DNA of 64,000 nucleotides, taken from assembly GCF_029893105.1 (NCBI RefSeq), contig NZ_JARXWG010000002.1:186001-250000 (forward strand). The letters run 5' to 3'. The DNA comes from Parabacteroides sp. PF5-9. GTDB lineage: Bacteria > Bacteroidota > Bacteroidia > Bacteroidales > Tannerellaceae. Each line of letters begins with the position of its first letter. Position 1 is the first letter of the stretch. Under the pieces are notes generated by a model. The model worked only from the letters and a program-made list of their open reading frames with translations, searched no databases and was not told where the DNA came from. Positions 37,118 to 47,412 of the stretch are shown here, piece after piece. The translations under genes were made by a program, and so were the position numbers.

Positions 37118-37914
37118 CAGATTAACCCTCCCTCATTGGATGAATCATTTTCATCAGTATTAAACAAACCGGTAATACCGATAAGAATCAACATAATCAG
37201 AGAAAGAGCCGCTCCGTAATTCCACATGCCGTTATTGATATTTTCCTGAATGGTGGTACCAAACAACTTGATGTTATTCATGGTCAGCAGTTCGGCTATG
37301 GCAAAGGTTGAAATTGTCGGCATAAAGACCATCATGACTCCACTGATCACGCCTGGCATCGATAAAGGAAAAACCGTGCGAATAAACACCTCAAAAGGAT
37401 TTGCTCCTAAGTCTTGTGCGGCCTCAATCAGGTTATGATCCATCTTCTGTAAAGTATTATATATCGGATAGATCATAAAGGGCAAAAAATTATAGATCAT
37501 CCCAAAAATCAAGGCACCTTCTCCCAATGGGAAATTCAGAAAATCAAACAAAGCGACTGTTGCCAACGTGCGGATCAGAATATTGACCCACATCGGCAGA
37601 ATAAATAGAACCACCATCGTCCGTGACGTATTGAAACGAGCCTGACTTAAAATCCAGGCAGCCGGGTATCCCAATAAGATACAAACCAAAGTGGTTATTA
37701 TCGCAATGCCAACAGAATAAATAAAGGTATTAATCGCTTCCGGATGAACCATAAATTTCCGGAAATTAGCCAATGATATGGCTCCATCGGCATCAGTAAA
37801 AGCATATAAGACAATAAGTAACAAAGGGGTGACAACAAAAACTGCCATAAATACGACATACGGAATGGTCCAATTCCTACGCCTACCCCAAATTGCCTGA
37901 AAACTTTTAAACAC
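37117..37914 (-). CDS. potB: Polyamine ABC transporter permease PotB
   Basis: 265 residues, six membrane helices, EAA loop IEAAQDLGANPFEVFIRTVFPLSMPGVISG (about 165-195). It is the partner of PotC. It lies 17 bp after potA and shares 1 bp with potC, so the order potA-potB-potC-potD matches the classic operon. Confidence 0.92.
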   Translation of the reverse strand: MFKSFQAIWGRRRNWTIPYVVFMAVFVVTPLLLIVLYAFTDADGAISLANFRKFMVHPEAINTFIYSVGIAIITTLVCILLGYPAAWILSQARFNTSRTMVVLFILPMWVNILIRTLATVALFDFLNFPLGEGALIFGMIYNFLPFMIYPIYNTLQKMDHNLIEAAQDLGANPFEVFIRTVFPLSMPGVISGVMMVFMPTISTFAIAELLTMNNIKLFGTTIQENINNGMWNYGAALSLIMLILIGITGLFNTDENDSSNEGGLI

Positions 37915-37931
37915 TTCCTTCCCTTTTATGA

Positions 37932-39308
37932 TTAAATAATCCGGATATGTTCCGGTGCAATCACTATACCGACACGATCTCCATCATCCCAAACATCATT
38001 TGTATCCACAAAAATATCTTCATCCCAATCACTCGAGACAGTCAGGTGATAATGATTTCCTTTATATAGTATAAATTTGACATCTCCAGTCAGTAATCCG
38101 TCTTCTTCATTATCCTCCAGAACAACATTTTTAAAATCAACTTTAACCTTAACCGATGCCCCCGGTTCAATACCGGCAACCTCTTTACATTCAAAGGTCG
38201 TTCCTAAAAACTCGACATGTGTGGAATCAACCAGTTTTCCATCAAAGGTATTGGTGATCCGCTCTTTTTGCATAACATGAATATCGGCAGGTTTAATAAT
38301 TAAACCCACCTGTTGTCCGACATCAAACGTATGATAATCTTGTACTATAAATTCATATCCCTCAGGGGTTAGTACCATCATTTCATAATGCACTCCTTTA
38401 AAAACGGAGGAAGTAACCGTTGCTGTCAACATCCCCTTTTCGGATTGTTCAAAAATAGAAATATCCTCCGGCCGAACAACCACATCTACCGGTGTCTGCT
38501 CTCCAAAACCTTCGTCTACACATTCGAATGCATAGCCGGCAAAATGAACCAATCGATCCTTGATCATCACCCCATTGAGAATATTACTCTCACCGATAAA
38601 ATCAGCGACAAAGGCATTGGCCGGTTCATTATAAATATCTATTGGAGTACCGATTTGTTGAATACGCCCTTCACTCATAACTGCGATCGTATCACTCAAA
38701 GTCAAGGCTTCCTCTTGATCATGCGTCACATAGACAAAGGTGATACCTAAAGATTTGTGCATCTCCTTGAGTTCGATCTGCATATCTTTACGCATCTTCA
38801 GGTCTAATGCGGCTAAAGGTTCATCCAACAGTAACACCTCAGGTTCATTGACGATGGCTCGTGCTATAGCTACCCGTTGCTGCTGTCCGCCGGATAGTGA
38901 ATCGACATCCCGGTATTCATAGTCTGTCATGCCTACCATCTTCAATGCCTGTTTAACTTTTTTGGCAATCACATTGGATGGTAGTTTTTTGAGTTTCAAC
39001 CCAAAGGCAATATTATTATAGACATTTAAATGTGGAAACAAGGCATACCGTTGAAATACGGTATTAACCGGCCGTTTATGCGGAGGAGTCGAAGTAATCT
39101 CTTCACCATTCATCTTAATAACCCCTTCGGATGCCGATTGAAATCCGGCGATCAGACGCAATAAGGTGGTTTTTCCGCATCCGGAGGGACCCAGTAAAGT
39201 AACAAACTCACCTTTTCGTACATGTAGAGTGACATCATCCAATGCAGCTTTTTCACCATAATACTTAAAAACGTGCTCTACATCAATAATGTGTTCAGAC
39301 TTCGGCAT
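37932..39308 (-). CDS. potA: Polyamine ABC transporter ATPase PotA
   Basis: 458 residues from the ATG at 39308; a longer frame opens at 39341 but includes the promoter -7 element. Walker [11 protein letters not shown]-loop FQRYALFPH, signature LSGGQQQR, Walker B LLLDEP and the switch His in VTHDQEE are all present. The C-terminal part (about 240-458) is longer than in E. coli PotA and looks like two successive TOBE/OB modules, each ending in a DxVxVVIxPEDI-like strand. It energises polyamine import. Confidence 0.94.
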   Translation of the reverse strand: MPKSEHIIDVEHVFKYYGEKAALDDVTLHVRKGEFVTLLGPSGCGKTTLLRLIAGFQSASEGVIKMNGEEITSTPPHKRPVNTVFQRYALFPHLNVYNNIAFGLKLKKLPSNVIAKKVKQALKMVGMTDYEYRDVDSLSGGQQQRVAIARAIVNEPEVLLLDEPLAALDLKMRKDMQIELKEMHKSLGITFVYVTHDQEEALTLSDTIAVMSEGRIQQIGTPIDIYNEPANAFVADFIGESNILNGVMIKDRLVHFAGYAFECVDEGFGEQTPVDVVVRPEDISIFEQSEKGMLTATVTSSVFKGVHYEMMVLTPEGYEFIVQDYHTFDVGQQVGLIIKPADIHVMQKERITNTFDGKLVDSTHVEFLGTTFECKEVAGIEPGASVKVKVDFKNVVLEDNEEDGLLTGDVKFILYKGNHYHLTVSSDWDEDIFVDTNDVWDDGDRVGIVIAPEHIRII

Positions 39309-39328
39309 AGGCAATTCTTTTAGCGATG

Positions 39329-39336
39329 CAAAGGTA
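39329..39336 (-). promoter_or_regulatory. Promoter -7 element of potABCD
   Basis: CAAAGGTA on the plus strand gives TACCTTTG on the minus strand, 20 bp before the ATG at 39308. This decides the potA start in favour of 39308. Confidence 0.65.
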
Positions 39337-39425
39337 GACAATTTATGATGAGTAGATATAAATTGCTTCCATTTTGATCACGTTTTTACGTATGCCACAA
39401 CATTTTGAGGGAGATATAAAATCAT

Positions 39426-40094
39426 TTATCTCTTCACCCAAACATTTGTGATTTCACCAAACACGAGTTTATGATAATCTTTGACTTCTTCATAAGCTTC
39501 TGTTACGAAATCTTTTCCCTCCTGTGTGTAGAAGTCGTCTGGTTTAACGGTGGTTAATTCCGTTAGCTTACATTCAATGATCAATCGGGCTTGTTTATAA
39601 GAGATATTTCCTGACGGAGTCTGTACCATAGTCAATGTAGTCTCTTTCATCTTATCCGTATCTTTACCTGTTTTACTACCAAAGAATAAGACCTGATCTT
39701 TATACTCATCGGCAAAATAAGACATGGTATAGCTATTTTCTTCCCGTATCACTTCCAATGTATATCTATTGGCACGTAAAAAGCACCATGTAGTGGGTTT
39801 ACTAAACAGTTGTCCCCAACCGCCGAAACTCGCTGTCATCGAATTATACCGTTCAGCATTTCCAGCTGTTATTACAGTGTAATCTTTCCCTACCAACTTA
39901 AATACATTATCGGTCAGATCCTCCGCTGAAATTTGTTTAAATAACTCATCAAATCCCATACCCGTAACATCTTTATTTGAAACGGATGTCTCTTGAGTAG
40001 ATATAGTCTGTTCAATACTCTCCGACTTTTGTATAGAGCCACCGCAAGAAACCAGGAACAAACCAGCAACTATTACTAACAGATTCTTCTTCAT
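39426..40094 (-). CDS. Flavin-reductase-like lipoprotein
   Basis: 222 residues. Lipobox LVSC (Cys about 17) and a Ser/Thr/Glu-rich linker (about 20-45), then a flavin reductase-like split-barrel domain: DYTVITAGNAERYNSMTASFGGWGQLFSKP, TWCFLRANRYTLEVIREENSYTMSYF and KQARLIIECKL. The soluble domain is usually cytoplasmic and FMN-binding; here it carries an export and lipidation signal, so it would act in the periplasm or at the outer membrane. Electron partner unknown. Confidence 0.82.
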   Translation of the reverse strand: MKKNLLVIVAGLFLVSCGGSIQKSESIEQTISTQETSVSNKDVTGMGFDELFKQISAEDLTDNVFKLVGKDYTVITAGNAERYNSMTASFGGWGQLFSKPTTWCFLRANRYTLEVIREENSYTMSYFADEYKDQVLFFGSKTGKDTDKMKETTLTMVQTPSGNISYKQARLIIECKLTELTTVKPDDFYTQEGKDFVTEAYEEVKDYHKLVFGEITNVWVKR

Positions 40095-40168
40095 ACCTTT
40101 ATTTATTTACATTATTTTCTTCAACAAAGATATCTTTAATTGTGAATCAGACCAAGTACGAAAAAAAA

Positions 40169-40195
40169 AAGAAGAGTGTTTTTTTCACTCTTCTT
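40169..40195 (-). terminator. Terminator of the winged-helix gene
   Basis: AAGAAGAGTG (40169-40178) pairs with CACTCTTCTT (40186-40195). On the minus strand a long T-run follows (complement of 40161-40170). Confidence 0.85.
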
Positions 40196-40244
40196 CATGG
40201 CACAAACGTATTACTAAAATGATATTCGTTTTTCAACGAACTGA

Positions 40245-40472
40245 TTAATAGTAAATTTCACTCATAACAGACTTGACTTCAAAAAGCCATTCACCGTTCT
40301 GTTCTATGGCATTAATCTTATTTTCTCTCAACAACCATCCTAAAGAGAGAAAAATATGGGACTCTCTCTTATGAGTTAGTTCCCCGATCTTTCTTAATGA
40401 TAAGCGTCCACGCTGAGATAACAAAAAATAGACGTTGCCAGCATCTAAGCCTATATCGTTCTTAATCATCAT
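40245..40472 (-). CDS. Small winged helix-turn-helix protein
   Basis: 75 residues. One winged-helix domain fills the protein: LDAGNVYFLLSQRGRLSLRKIGELTHKRESHIFLSLGWLLRENKI, then a strand hairpin. It resembles the short Bacteroidota family of single-domain winged-helix proteins (DUF2582 type). DNA binding is plausible but targets are unknown. Start may be Met1 or Met2. It has its own terminator. Confidence 0.82.
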   Translation of the reverse strand: MMIKNDIGLDAGNVYFLLSQRGRLSLRKIGELTHKRESHIFLSLGWLLRENKINAIEQNGEWLFEVKSVMSEIYY

Positions 40473-40858
40473 ATAAAAAAAGTGTTAGTTAACAGATGAA
40501 TTACCATAAACCTCAGTCTCATTCTGGTTTCATCGTAATGAGGAGGCTGACAATAGAGTTTAAACAATCACATTCCATTGGTTTAGTGTTAAATCGAATA
40601 AGTTATGCATACATAATGTCACAACGATCACTTTCGGGTTCTATCGTTTCTCATTTTGATTTTACTATGCCCAAATATATTTATATATATCATGATAAAT
40701 ATGACTCGATTCCTATTTTTTTCCAATTTTTGTGTCTATTTTCGTCCTGTTTTTCCATTTAAAGGAAAATTGTTCCGAAAAGGAGATCCAGGTATATAAA
40801 AAAGAACCAAAAACAGGTTTAATTCAACGCGTTTAACTATAAATAAAAAAGGACAACT
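40473..40858. other. Divergent intergenic region, 386 bp
   Basis: It lies between the minus-strand winged-helix gene and the plus-strand HTH regulator. It is AT-rich, with a TATA-rich stretch at about 40670-40700. No gene or clear promoter consensus seen. Confidence 0.4.
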
Positions 40859-41827
40859 ATGAATAATACGACCATCCACCATGCCTTTGTGCGGGAGTTG
40901 GAACAAAAAATAGCCAAAAAATCAAAATTAGCCGAGTTCATTGCCGATACGCTCTGCATCGAAAAGGAAACCGCATACAGGAGAATCAGAGGAGATGTGC
41001 AATTTTCACTCAGGGAAGCTGTTCTCATCGCGGAAAAACTGAATATTTCCATTGATGATCTTATACTGAATACAAATGCCAAGCCACAGAAAAATATGAT
41101 CATGTTGTTACCTGAACACTCGCCTTCTCAAGTGGCAAGCGGATACCACATAGAAAAAGCGATTCATTTTCTGGAAAATATAACGGCTCAACCTCATTCT
41201 GAACTTGGAGTCGCTCTATCAGGGATTCCTTTTTCTCTCTTTTTACCTTATAAAGTTTTATCCCGCTTTTTTTTACTCAAGCATACTCATCACGCAGAAA
41301 ACGCATCAACCACGACCTCTTTCGAAAAAATCGAAGAACCACAAAAAATGGTTGAGTTTCGCCATTCCTTTAACACCTTATTTCATAATATTTCCAGCAC
41401 TTTTTATATTTGGGATCGACAGATAATCACTACATTAGTTCGTGATATTCAATTTGCGAAAAGCATCAGATTAATTGCTGATGAAGAAATTGATTCGCTT
41501 AAAAAAGAACTTTATCAATTTTTGAACGATCTTGAACAGCTGGCAGCAAAAGGGACTTACGATGATACAGGTCATAAATTTGAACTCTATATATCAGATG
41601 CACATATTGATGTGACTTATGCCTATATCCTATCGGAAAGCAAACAGGTCAGTATGTTATCTTCTTTCATTTTTTATATGTCTGCTTCCGAAGACAAATT
41701 AAGCCTTGAAAAAATCAAAAACTGGATCAAATCACTAAAAAGATATTCTACGCTGATCTCCGGTACCGGAGAGAAAGAGCGAATTCTGTTTTTTGAAGAG
41801 CAACGTATGATTCTCAATACATTATAA
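40859..41827 (+). CDS. HTH transcriptional regulator with large C-terminal domain
   Basis: 322 residues. The N-terminal 70 residues form a Cro/C1-like helix-turn-helix (KSKLAEFIADTLCIEKETAYRRIRGDVQFSLREAVLIAEKLNISIDDLI, with ETAYRRIRGD as the recognition region). The C-terminal 240 residues are mainly helical, without a known ligand domain or membrane segment. This layout is common in Bacteroidota HTH regulators of unknown signal. It precedes tonB by 283 bp on the same strand. Confidence 0.78.
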   Translation: MNNTTIHHAFVRELEQKIAKKSKLAEFIADTLCIEKETAYRRIRGDVQFSLREAVLIAEKLNISIDDLILNTNAKPQKNMIMLLPEHSPSQVASGYHIEKAIHFLENITAQPHSELGVALSGIPFSLFLPYKVLSRFFLLKHTHHAENASTTTSFEKIEEPQKMVEFRHSFNTLFHNISSTFYIWDRQIITTLVRDIQFAKSIRLIADEEIDSLKKELYQFLNDLEQLAAKGTYDDTGHKFELYISDAHIDVTYAYILSESKQVSMLSSFIFYMSASEDKLSLEKIKNWIKSLKRYSTLISGTGEKERILFFEEQRMILNTL

Positions 41828-42110
41828 AGGAGAAGAATCCACCATATCATTCGACCACTAACTATATGCGCTTCAATTACGTAACAACACATGAGTAGAA
41901 ACATGTTATTAAAACTCACAAATTGTAATCAAATACCGACACACACCTTTGCATACATTTTGGATGAACAAAAAAAACAAAAAAAACGTTTAATAATTAT
42001 TTTTTTATGGAATTCCGTTTTTTGCCGACATCATACTAATAAAGCAAGGATATCCGAACTGCTGAGAATTTTCTTAAAGTTGATTTATAAACTGAGTAAA
42101 AGAAATTATT

Positions 42111-42797
42111 ATGGAAGCAAAAAAATCGGCAAAAGCCAATTTAGAAAAAAGCAGAACGTTGAATCTATTAATCGGAGTTGTCGTAGCTGTTGCACTTATG
42201 TTCGTTGGCTTTGAATGGGGTACCCCAGAAGTCCAGGCATTTGTAACAGATCGTAACGGAGGAATCGAATGGGTTGATGAAATTCCATACACCAAGCCCG
42301 AACCACCTCAACCACCCCCTCCTCCACTGCAAGTGGCTGTTGTGACGGATGTGATTAATGTCGTAAAAGATGATGTCGAAGTGCCCGAAGGCCCTATTGT
42401 AACGACAGAAGATTATCCGAATAATCCTGTCGAGCCCTATATTCCTTCTGTGCCAACAGATGTGGAAGTGGAAGATCCATCTACTGTTTTTATACTGGTT
42501 GAAGAGATGCCTGAATTTCCCGGAGGGGATGGCCAGCTATTAAGCTTCATCAGCAAATCAATTAAATATCCGGTAGTTGCACAGGAAAACGGTATTCAGG
42601 GACGAGTCACCTGCTCCTTTGTGGTCAATACCGATGGGAGTATTGTCGATGCAGAAATCGCACGTAGTATAGATCCTGCCTTAGATAAAGAAGCGCTCCG
42701 AGTGATCAGTATGATGCCCAAGTGGAAACCGGGCAAACAAAGAGGAAAGCCTGTACGGGTGAAATATACGGTACCGATCACTTTCAGATTGCAATAG
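42111..42797 (+). CDS. tonB: Energy transducer TonB
   Basis: 228 residues. One N-terminal membrane helix (about 18-36, LLIGVVVAVALMFVGFEW), a proline-rich periplasmic spacer (EPPQPPPPPLQ), and a C-terminal TonB domain (about 140-228): MPEFPGGDGQLLSFISKSIKYPVVAQENGIQGRVTCSFVV, then VISMMPKWKPGKQRGKPVRVKYTVPITFRLQ. It transmits inner-membrane energy to TonB-dependent receptors; the receptor-like gene at 42907-45363 is convergent. No exbB/exbD here. Confidence 0.93.
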   Translation: MEAKKSAKANLEKSRTLNLLIGVVVAVALMFVGFEWGTPEVQAFVTDRNGGIEWVDEIPYTKPEPPQPPPPPLQVAVVTDVINVVKDDVEVPEGPIVTTEDYPNNPVEPYIPSVPTDVEVEDPSTVFILVEEMPEFPGGDGQLLSFISKSIKYPVVAQENGIQGRVTCSFVVNTDGSIVDAEIARSIDPALDKEALRVISMMPKWKPGKQRGKPVRVKYTVPITFRLQ

Positions 42798-42835
42798 ATT
42801 ATCAAAATCTATAGAAATAGACATTAATTAGTAAA

Positions 42836-42881
42836 ATCTTACGCCGACTGAGATTAAATATCACATCAGTTGGCGTAAGAT
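42836..42881. terminator. Terminator shared by tonB and the barrel receptor
   Basis: ATCTTACGCC (42836-42845) pairs with GGCGTAAGAT (42872-42881); inside it ACTGA/TCAGT extends the stem. It lies between two convergent genes. A T-run (TTTTAC) follows on the minus strand, so it fits the minus-strand gene best. Confidence 0.75.
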
Positions 42882-42906
42882 AATTCAAAACAGCTTCTAA
42901 GATCTA

Positions 42907-45363
42907 TCAGAAAGTTTCAACTCCACTTCTTTCCTGAATAATATCTCCACCATTTGATACTTTCTTTCCTTTGTTCAGATTTCCAAAAGAATAAGTTAGT
43001 GTAAATCCAAATATCTGACCGGTTTTCGATCGCATTGTAGCTTGTCGGAAACCGTTCCCTATTGTTGCTCCGGCCCATTTCCGCGTATTAAAGATATCAT
43101 GGGCTGTGACAGTCAAACTCAATTTTTTATCCAGAAACGACTTGCGGATACCCAAATCAAGTGTGCCCATAGCATCCATTTTTCCTTGAGCAACTATACG
43201 GCCTGAATTATAACGACCTGTAGCTTGTATAGACATATCATATGGTAATATCGCATTAGCTACAATTCGTCCATCCCATGAAAAATCACTATCAGATTCT
43301 CCATAGACAGGTTGCGACACACCCGAAGGCACATAAGAAAAACCTCCCAATTTATTATAATACAGATTGACACTCGTTGTTAAATCCAATATACGGAATA
43401 AATTATTCTTCATTATAAGCTCAAAACCTGTAGCTTCGGTTTTAGCCACATTTTCATATGTCCCTTTCATAATATTATCTTCACGGTAATTTATTCGTTG
43501 GATAACATCATTTGTATTGCGATAATAAAGAGATACCGACAATGTGTGATCTGCCCAATTTTTGATATAATTCAATTCGACGGCATTTGAATATTGAGGA
43601 GTCAGATAAGGATTTCCATACGAAATATTCATCGAATCGGTAATATCTATAAACGGATTCAACTGTCCGCCATGAGGCCGTGATACACGACGAGTATAAT
43701 TCAACTGCAATTCATTATTTTGGGGTAATGTATACGAGATAAAAGCACTTGGATAAAGGCTAAAATAATCATCCTTAAAAGGTTGAACATCTGCCGGATT
43801 CTGATTATACCCTAAACTTTTTATACGTGTATTGGTATATTCTCCACGCAAACCGACCTGAAAACCAAAGTTATTAATCCGCTTACTGTATGTCGTATAA
43901 AATGCATGAACATCCTGATCATAACGAAAATTGTTATATAATAATTCATTAAATATCGATGTTTCCTGAGACGCACCTGAAAAAGCTTTATCAGAACTTT
44001 TTTCCGAAGTTAAATCGCCTTTATATCCAACTTCCAGTTTATTATTATCTCCGAATTTATTGACATAATCAACCTGTAATTCCCACGATTTCTCTGGTTC
44101 TTTACTTTGTTGAAACTGATACGAGCCTGTTTGCTTGTTTTCAAGAAAAATATAAGATTGATTAAAACTATTATCTAAAGTTCCTCTCTCTATCTGACGT
44201 GCAATGACAACTTCAAGATTACTGTTTTCATTAAATTCATGTTGATAATTCAGTTCAATATTTCCCATTTTCATCTTCTCTTCTGCTTCGGAAGTACGAA
44301 GACTGGATATAAATGAATTTGGCATGTTACTTAAATATCTCATTTCTGTATGCTCTGTTTCTTTATCAATTGCTCCGAAAAAATTAAGACTTAAGCTATT
44401 TTGAGGAGTAAAATTGTATGTCACCCCTGCACGTCCTGTATATGAAGATTCCCTGTCTTTATCTTCATTATCCTGATTTATAAAAGAGACCACGTTTCCA
44501 TTTTCATCAAGGTTATCTCTGTATGTATAACCTTTACCTTTATCTCTTTCCTCTCTATAACTCAAATTCAGATAAGTGTCCCAATTTCCTGAACTATAAT
44601 TGAGATTTCCACTAACATGATAGCCTCCACGAGTATCGACACCTGTTTGAACACTTCCATAGTAACCAATTGATTTATTTTGTTTCAATACGATATTAAT
44701 AATTCCGGCAGTACCTTCAGGATTATATTTTGCAGAAGGATTAGTTATAACTTCGATCTGCTCTATGGATTCGGCGGGCAACTGACGCAATATTTGTGCA
44801 CGGTTATCGGCAGTCAGTCCGGATGCACGACCATTTATCCATACGGTAACACTCGAATTTCCTCGTAAAGAAATTTCACCTTCCGTATCAACTTCTACCG
44901 ATGGAACATTTCCTAAGACATCACTTGCCGTACCTCCTGCCGTAGCAATACTTTGATCCACATTAAATATTCGCTTATCTATCTCAAATCGCATTTGCGA
45001 ACGTTGTCCGACAATCTCCACTTCATCCAGCAATTGAGTATCTTCCGATAAAGGTATTGAAGTCAAATCAAAGGTTGTTTGTCCGGCTGATAAAGAAAAT
45101 ATTTTTTCGATTGGAGTATAGCCAATTGTCGTTATCTTAACAATAAAAGTACCTTCCTTCAGATTTCCTATATAAAAATCACCCATTTCGTCTGTTACTC
45201 CACCTGTCAAAAATTCTTTCGTATCCGCATCCTGAATGGCTATATTCACATATTCCATACCTTTCTTCGATTTTGCATCTATTATCCTTCCTTTTAATGT
45301 GCCTATATTAGCCATTATAAGCGTTGGAATCAACAATAAAATACACATAATTAATGTCCTCAT
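42907..45363 (-). CDS. TonB-dependent receptor-like outer-membrane beta-barrel protein
   Basis: 818 residues. Signal peptide to about 18, carboxypeptidase-regulatory-like domain (about 20-105, GRIIDAKSKKGMEYVNIAI), plug domain (LLDEVEIVGQRSQMRFEIDKRIFNVD, then GEISLRGNSSVTVWINGRASGL and QIEVITNPSAKYNPEGTAGIINIVL), then an outer-membrane beta-barrel of the OMP_b-brl_3 type (TFGFTLTYSFGN near the end). It lies directly downstream of a two-component system on the same strand; that system may control it. Ligand unknown. Confidence 0.9.
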   Translation of the reverse strand: MRTLIMCILLLIPTLIMANIGTLKGRIIDAKSKKGMEYVNIAIQDADTKEFLTGGVTDEMGDFYIGNLKEGTFIVKITTIGYTPIEKIFSLSAGQTTFDLTSIPLSEDTQLLDEVEIVGQRSQMRFEIDKRIFNVDQSIATAGGTASDVLGNVPSVEVDTEGEISLRGNSSVTVWINGRASGLTADNRAQILRQLPAESIEQIEVITNPSAKYNPEGTAGIINIVLKQNKSIGYYGSVQTGVDTRGGYHVSGNLNYSSGNWDTYLNLSYREERDKGKGYTYRDNLDENGNVVSFINQDNEDKDRESSYTGRAGVTYNFTPQNSLSLNFFGAIDKETEHTEMRYLSNMPNSFISSLRTSEAEEKMKMGNIELNYQHEFNENSNLEVVIARQIERGTLDNSFNQSYIFLENKQTGSYQFQQSKEPEKSWELQVDYVNKFGDNNKLEVGYKGDLTSEKSSDKAFSGASQETSIFNELLYNNFRYDQDVHAFYTTYSKRINNFGFQVGLRGEYTNTRIKSLGYNQNPADVQPFKDDYFSLYPSAFISYTLPQNNELQLNYTRRVSRPHGGQLNPFIDITDSMNISYGNPYLTPQYSNAVELNYIKNWADHTLSVSLYYRNTNDVIQRINYREDNIMKGTYENVAKTEATGFELIMKNNLFRILDLTTSVNLYYNKLGGFSYVPSGVSQPVYGESDSDFSWDGRIVANAILPYDMSIQATGRYNSGRIVAQGKMDAMGTLDLGIRKSFLDKKLSLTVTAHDIFNTRKWAGATIGNGFRQATMRSKTGQIFGFTLTYSFGNLNKGKKVSNGGDIIQERSGVETF

Positions 45364-45643
45364 AATTTTCTGTTTTTTTGATATTATACAATTAGTTTAT
45401 TTATCAATTTTATGAAAACAAAATTATGAGATGAATTTGAAGAAATTTGGAATGAATTTTGAATAGATTTTGAATTTATCAATATATTCAGTTTAGGCCT
45501 TATTCTTATTTTTTTTCAGTTTAGTTCATAAGAAACTGACTCAAATCAGATGAGATGAGCAAAATACATAGTTACAGTCTAAAAGGGAAACAGGAACAAT
45601 AATAGAATAAAATATTATTGTTAACGAAACGATTATATGATAA

Positions 45644-46738
45644 TTATTTTTGAGATATTATAAAACCCGAAACAATAAATTTATGTTTTTCATCTTCGTA
45701 CTGATAATCGATACCCCAACCATGATAACGACAAATCTCATACACAATTGCCAAGCCTAAACCATGTCCTTTTGATTGTCCGGGATGCTTATTAAAACGA
45801 TTAAAAATAACCTTTTTATCTAATGAACTGTTATTACCCACATTCGTTATTGAAAACGCATGATCGGTTAATTCCAAACGGATTATTTCACCTGGTTTAT
45901 TATAGTGTACCGCATTCGAAATCAAATTAAGAAATAAACTGGTCACCAAAATGCGATTGACTTTTACGACTACTCCTTTATTAATAGCTGTTTCAAAAGA
46001 GAATTGATCATCATCAATCAGACTAGTAAACGACGGCAACAGTTCTTCTAATAGTTCGCCCAGATTAATATCTTCATCCTGTCCATATTGCCTATTCTCT
46101 ATTTTAGCTAACAAAAGTAAGTTTTTATTCAACCGGGTCAGATGACTGGCCGTCTGATAAAGAGAGGAAACAAGTTCGGATTGTTCTTCTGTCAAGTCCG
46201 GATGTTGAATCAACATATCTAATTGACTCTGGATAATGGCCAAAGGAGTCTGAAGTTCATGAGAAGCATTCTCTGTAAACTCTTTCTGCGTCTTATAAGC
46301 AACCAAGCTATTATTCATCATCCGTTGGACAGCAGTATTCAATCGAGCGAATTCAATCGTATCTGTTTCAGGAAATTGAGGGGATTCACCTTGTTCTAAA
46401 GAAAAATCTTCAACAAGATTTAATGTTTCATCAAAGGACTTCCACAAACGTTTGGAAAGATAACGCAAGGTAAAAATCATATATATCATCATAATCAATA
46501 AGATAAGGCCATATTGCAAAGCCATTCCCTGCGCTATATCTTCATCACCTTGGAATAACCACCGATCTCTTTTCGTCAATTCTATATTATACTTTTTAAC
46601 CATATAGGTAAACCTGTCTTTATAGGCATCTTCAGCCACTATAAAAAAGACCGGGGCAGATATAAGCATAATTAAAAAAGTAGCTCCGATAAACGGCAAC
46701 ATAATTTTTTGTAAAAGACTTTTCATTTTCTTTTTCAT
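45644..46738 (-). CDS. Sensor histidine kinase
   Basis: 364 residues from the ATG at 46738, which overlaps the response-regulator stop in an ATGA arrangement; an ATG at 46750 is also in frame. Two membrane helices (about 8-28 and 69-88) bound a short periplasmic loop. HisKA motif ENASHELQTPLAIIQSQLDML, N-box FLNLISNAVHYNKPG, and G-box HGLGLAIVYEICRYHG are intact. Phospho-donor to the OmpR-type regulator encoded just upstream. The signal is unknown. Confidence 0.93.
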   Translation of the reverse strand: MKKKMKSLLQKIMLPFIGATFLIMLISAPVFFIVAEDAYKDRFTYMVKKYNIELTKRDRWLFQGDEDIAQGMALQYGLILLIMMIYMIFTLRYLSKRLWKSFDETLNLVEDFSLEQGESPQFPETDTIEFARLNTAVQRMMNNSLVAYKTQKEFTENASHELQTPLAIIQSQLDMLIQHPDLTEEQSELVSSLYQTASHLTRLNKNLLLLAKIENRQYGQDEDINLGELLEELLPSFTSLIDDDQFSFETAINKGVVVKVNRILVTSLFLNLISNAVHYNKPGEIIRLELTDHAFSITNVGNNSSLDKKVIFNRFNKHPGQSKGHGLGLAIVYEICRYHGWGIDYQYEDEKHKFIVSGFIISQK

Positions 46739-47412
46739 ACGGCTTCCCATTTATAACCAACACCATATACATTTTTAATGTAATTAGGACATCCGGCCTC
46801 TGTTAATTTACTTTTCAAATTCTTGACATGAGCATATACAAAATCGTGATTATCCAACATATCTGCCATGTCTCCGTTTAGGTGTTCAGCCAAAGCAGCT
46901 TTAGAAATCACCCTGTTTTTATTACCAATCAGGAATAATAAAAGATCGTATTCCGTGCGCGTCAAAACAATTCCTTTTCCATCAACTGTAACTGTTTTCG
47001 ACAACAGATCAATCGAAATTATTCCAGCCTGAATCAAATTATTACTCTCAAATTTTCTTCTTCGCAACAAAGCATAAATACGCATACTCAACTCCGACAG
47101 ATGAAATGGTTTGGGCAAGTAATCATCCGCCCCAATCTGCAATCCTTTCAATTTGTCTTCGAGAGAACCTTTGGCCGAAATGATAATCACACTTTCCTGC
47201 TTATTTTGCCTTTTCAGCTCTTCCAGAACTCCTAATCCATCCTCCCCTGCCAACATCAGATCCAACAGAATACAATCATATTCATAGAAAGATATTTTTT
47301 CAATCGCTTCTTGGTATGTAAAAGCGCATTCGCAAACATAGCTTTCATCCGAAAGATATTTCTTTATATTTTCAGATAATTTCCGTTCGTCTTCAATGAT
47401 CAGAATTTTCAT
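46735..47412 (-). CDS. OmpR-family response regulator
   Basis: 225 residues from MKILIIEDE at 47412; an 18-residue longer frame to 47466 has no regulator-like start. The receiver domain has the acidic pair IIEDE, phospho-acceptor Asp in CILLDLMLAGEDG (about 51), Ser/Thr in IIISAKG and Lys in DDYLPKPF. The C-terminal winged helix (about 125-225) has LTRTEYDLLLFLIGNKNRVISKAALAEHL and VYGVGYKWE. Partner of the kinase with which it overlaps by 4 bp. Confidence 0.94.
   Translation of the reverse strand: MKILIIEDERKLSENIKKYLSDESYVCECAFTYQEAIEKISFYEYDCILLDLMLAGEDGLGVLEELKRQNKQESVIIISAKGSLEDKLKGLQIGADDYLPKPFHLSELSMRIYALLRRRKFESNNLIQAGIISIDLLSKTVTVDGKGIVLTRTEYDLLLFLIGNKNRVISKAALAEHLNGDMADMLDNHDFVYAHVKNLKSKLTEAGCPNYIKNVYGVGYKWEAV

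Noticed and set aside
40496-40762. 88-codon frame in the region before the HTH regulator
   Set aside because: Low-complexity, Ser/Tyr/Phe-rich translation of AT-rich DNA; no promoter or family resemblance.
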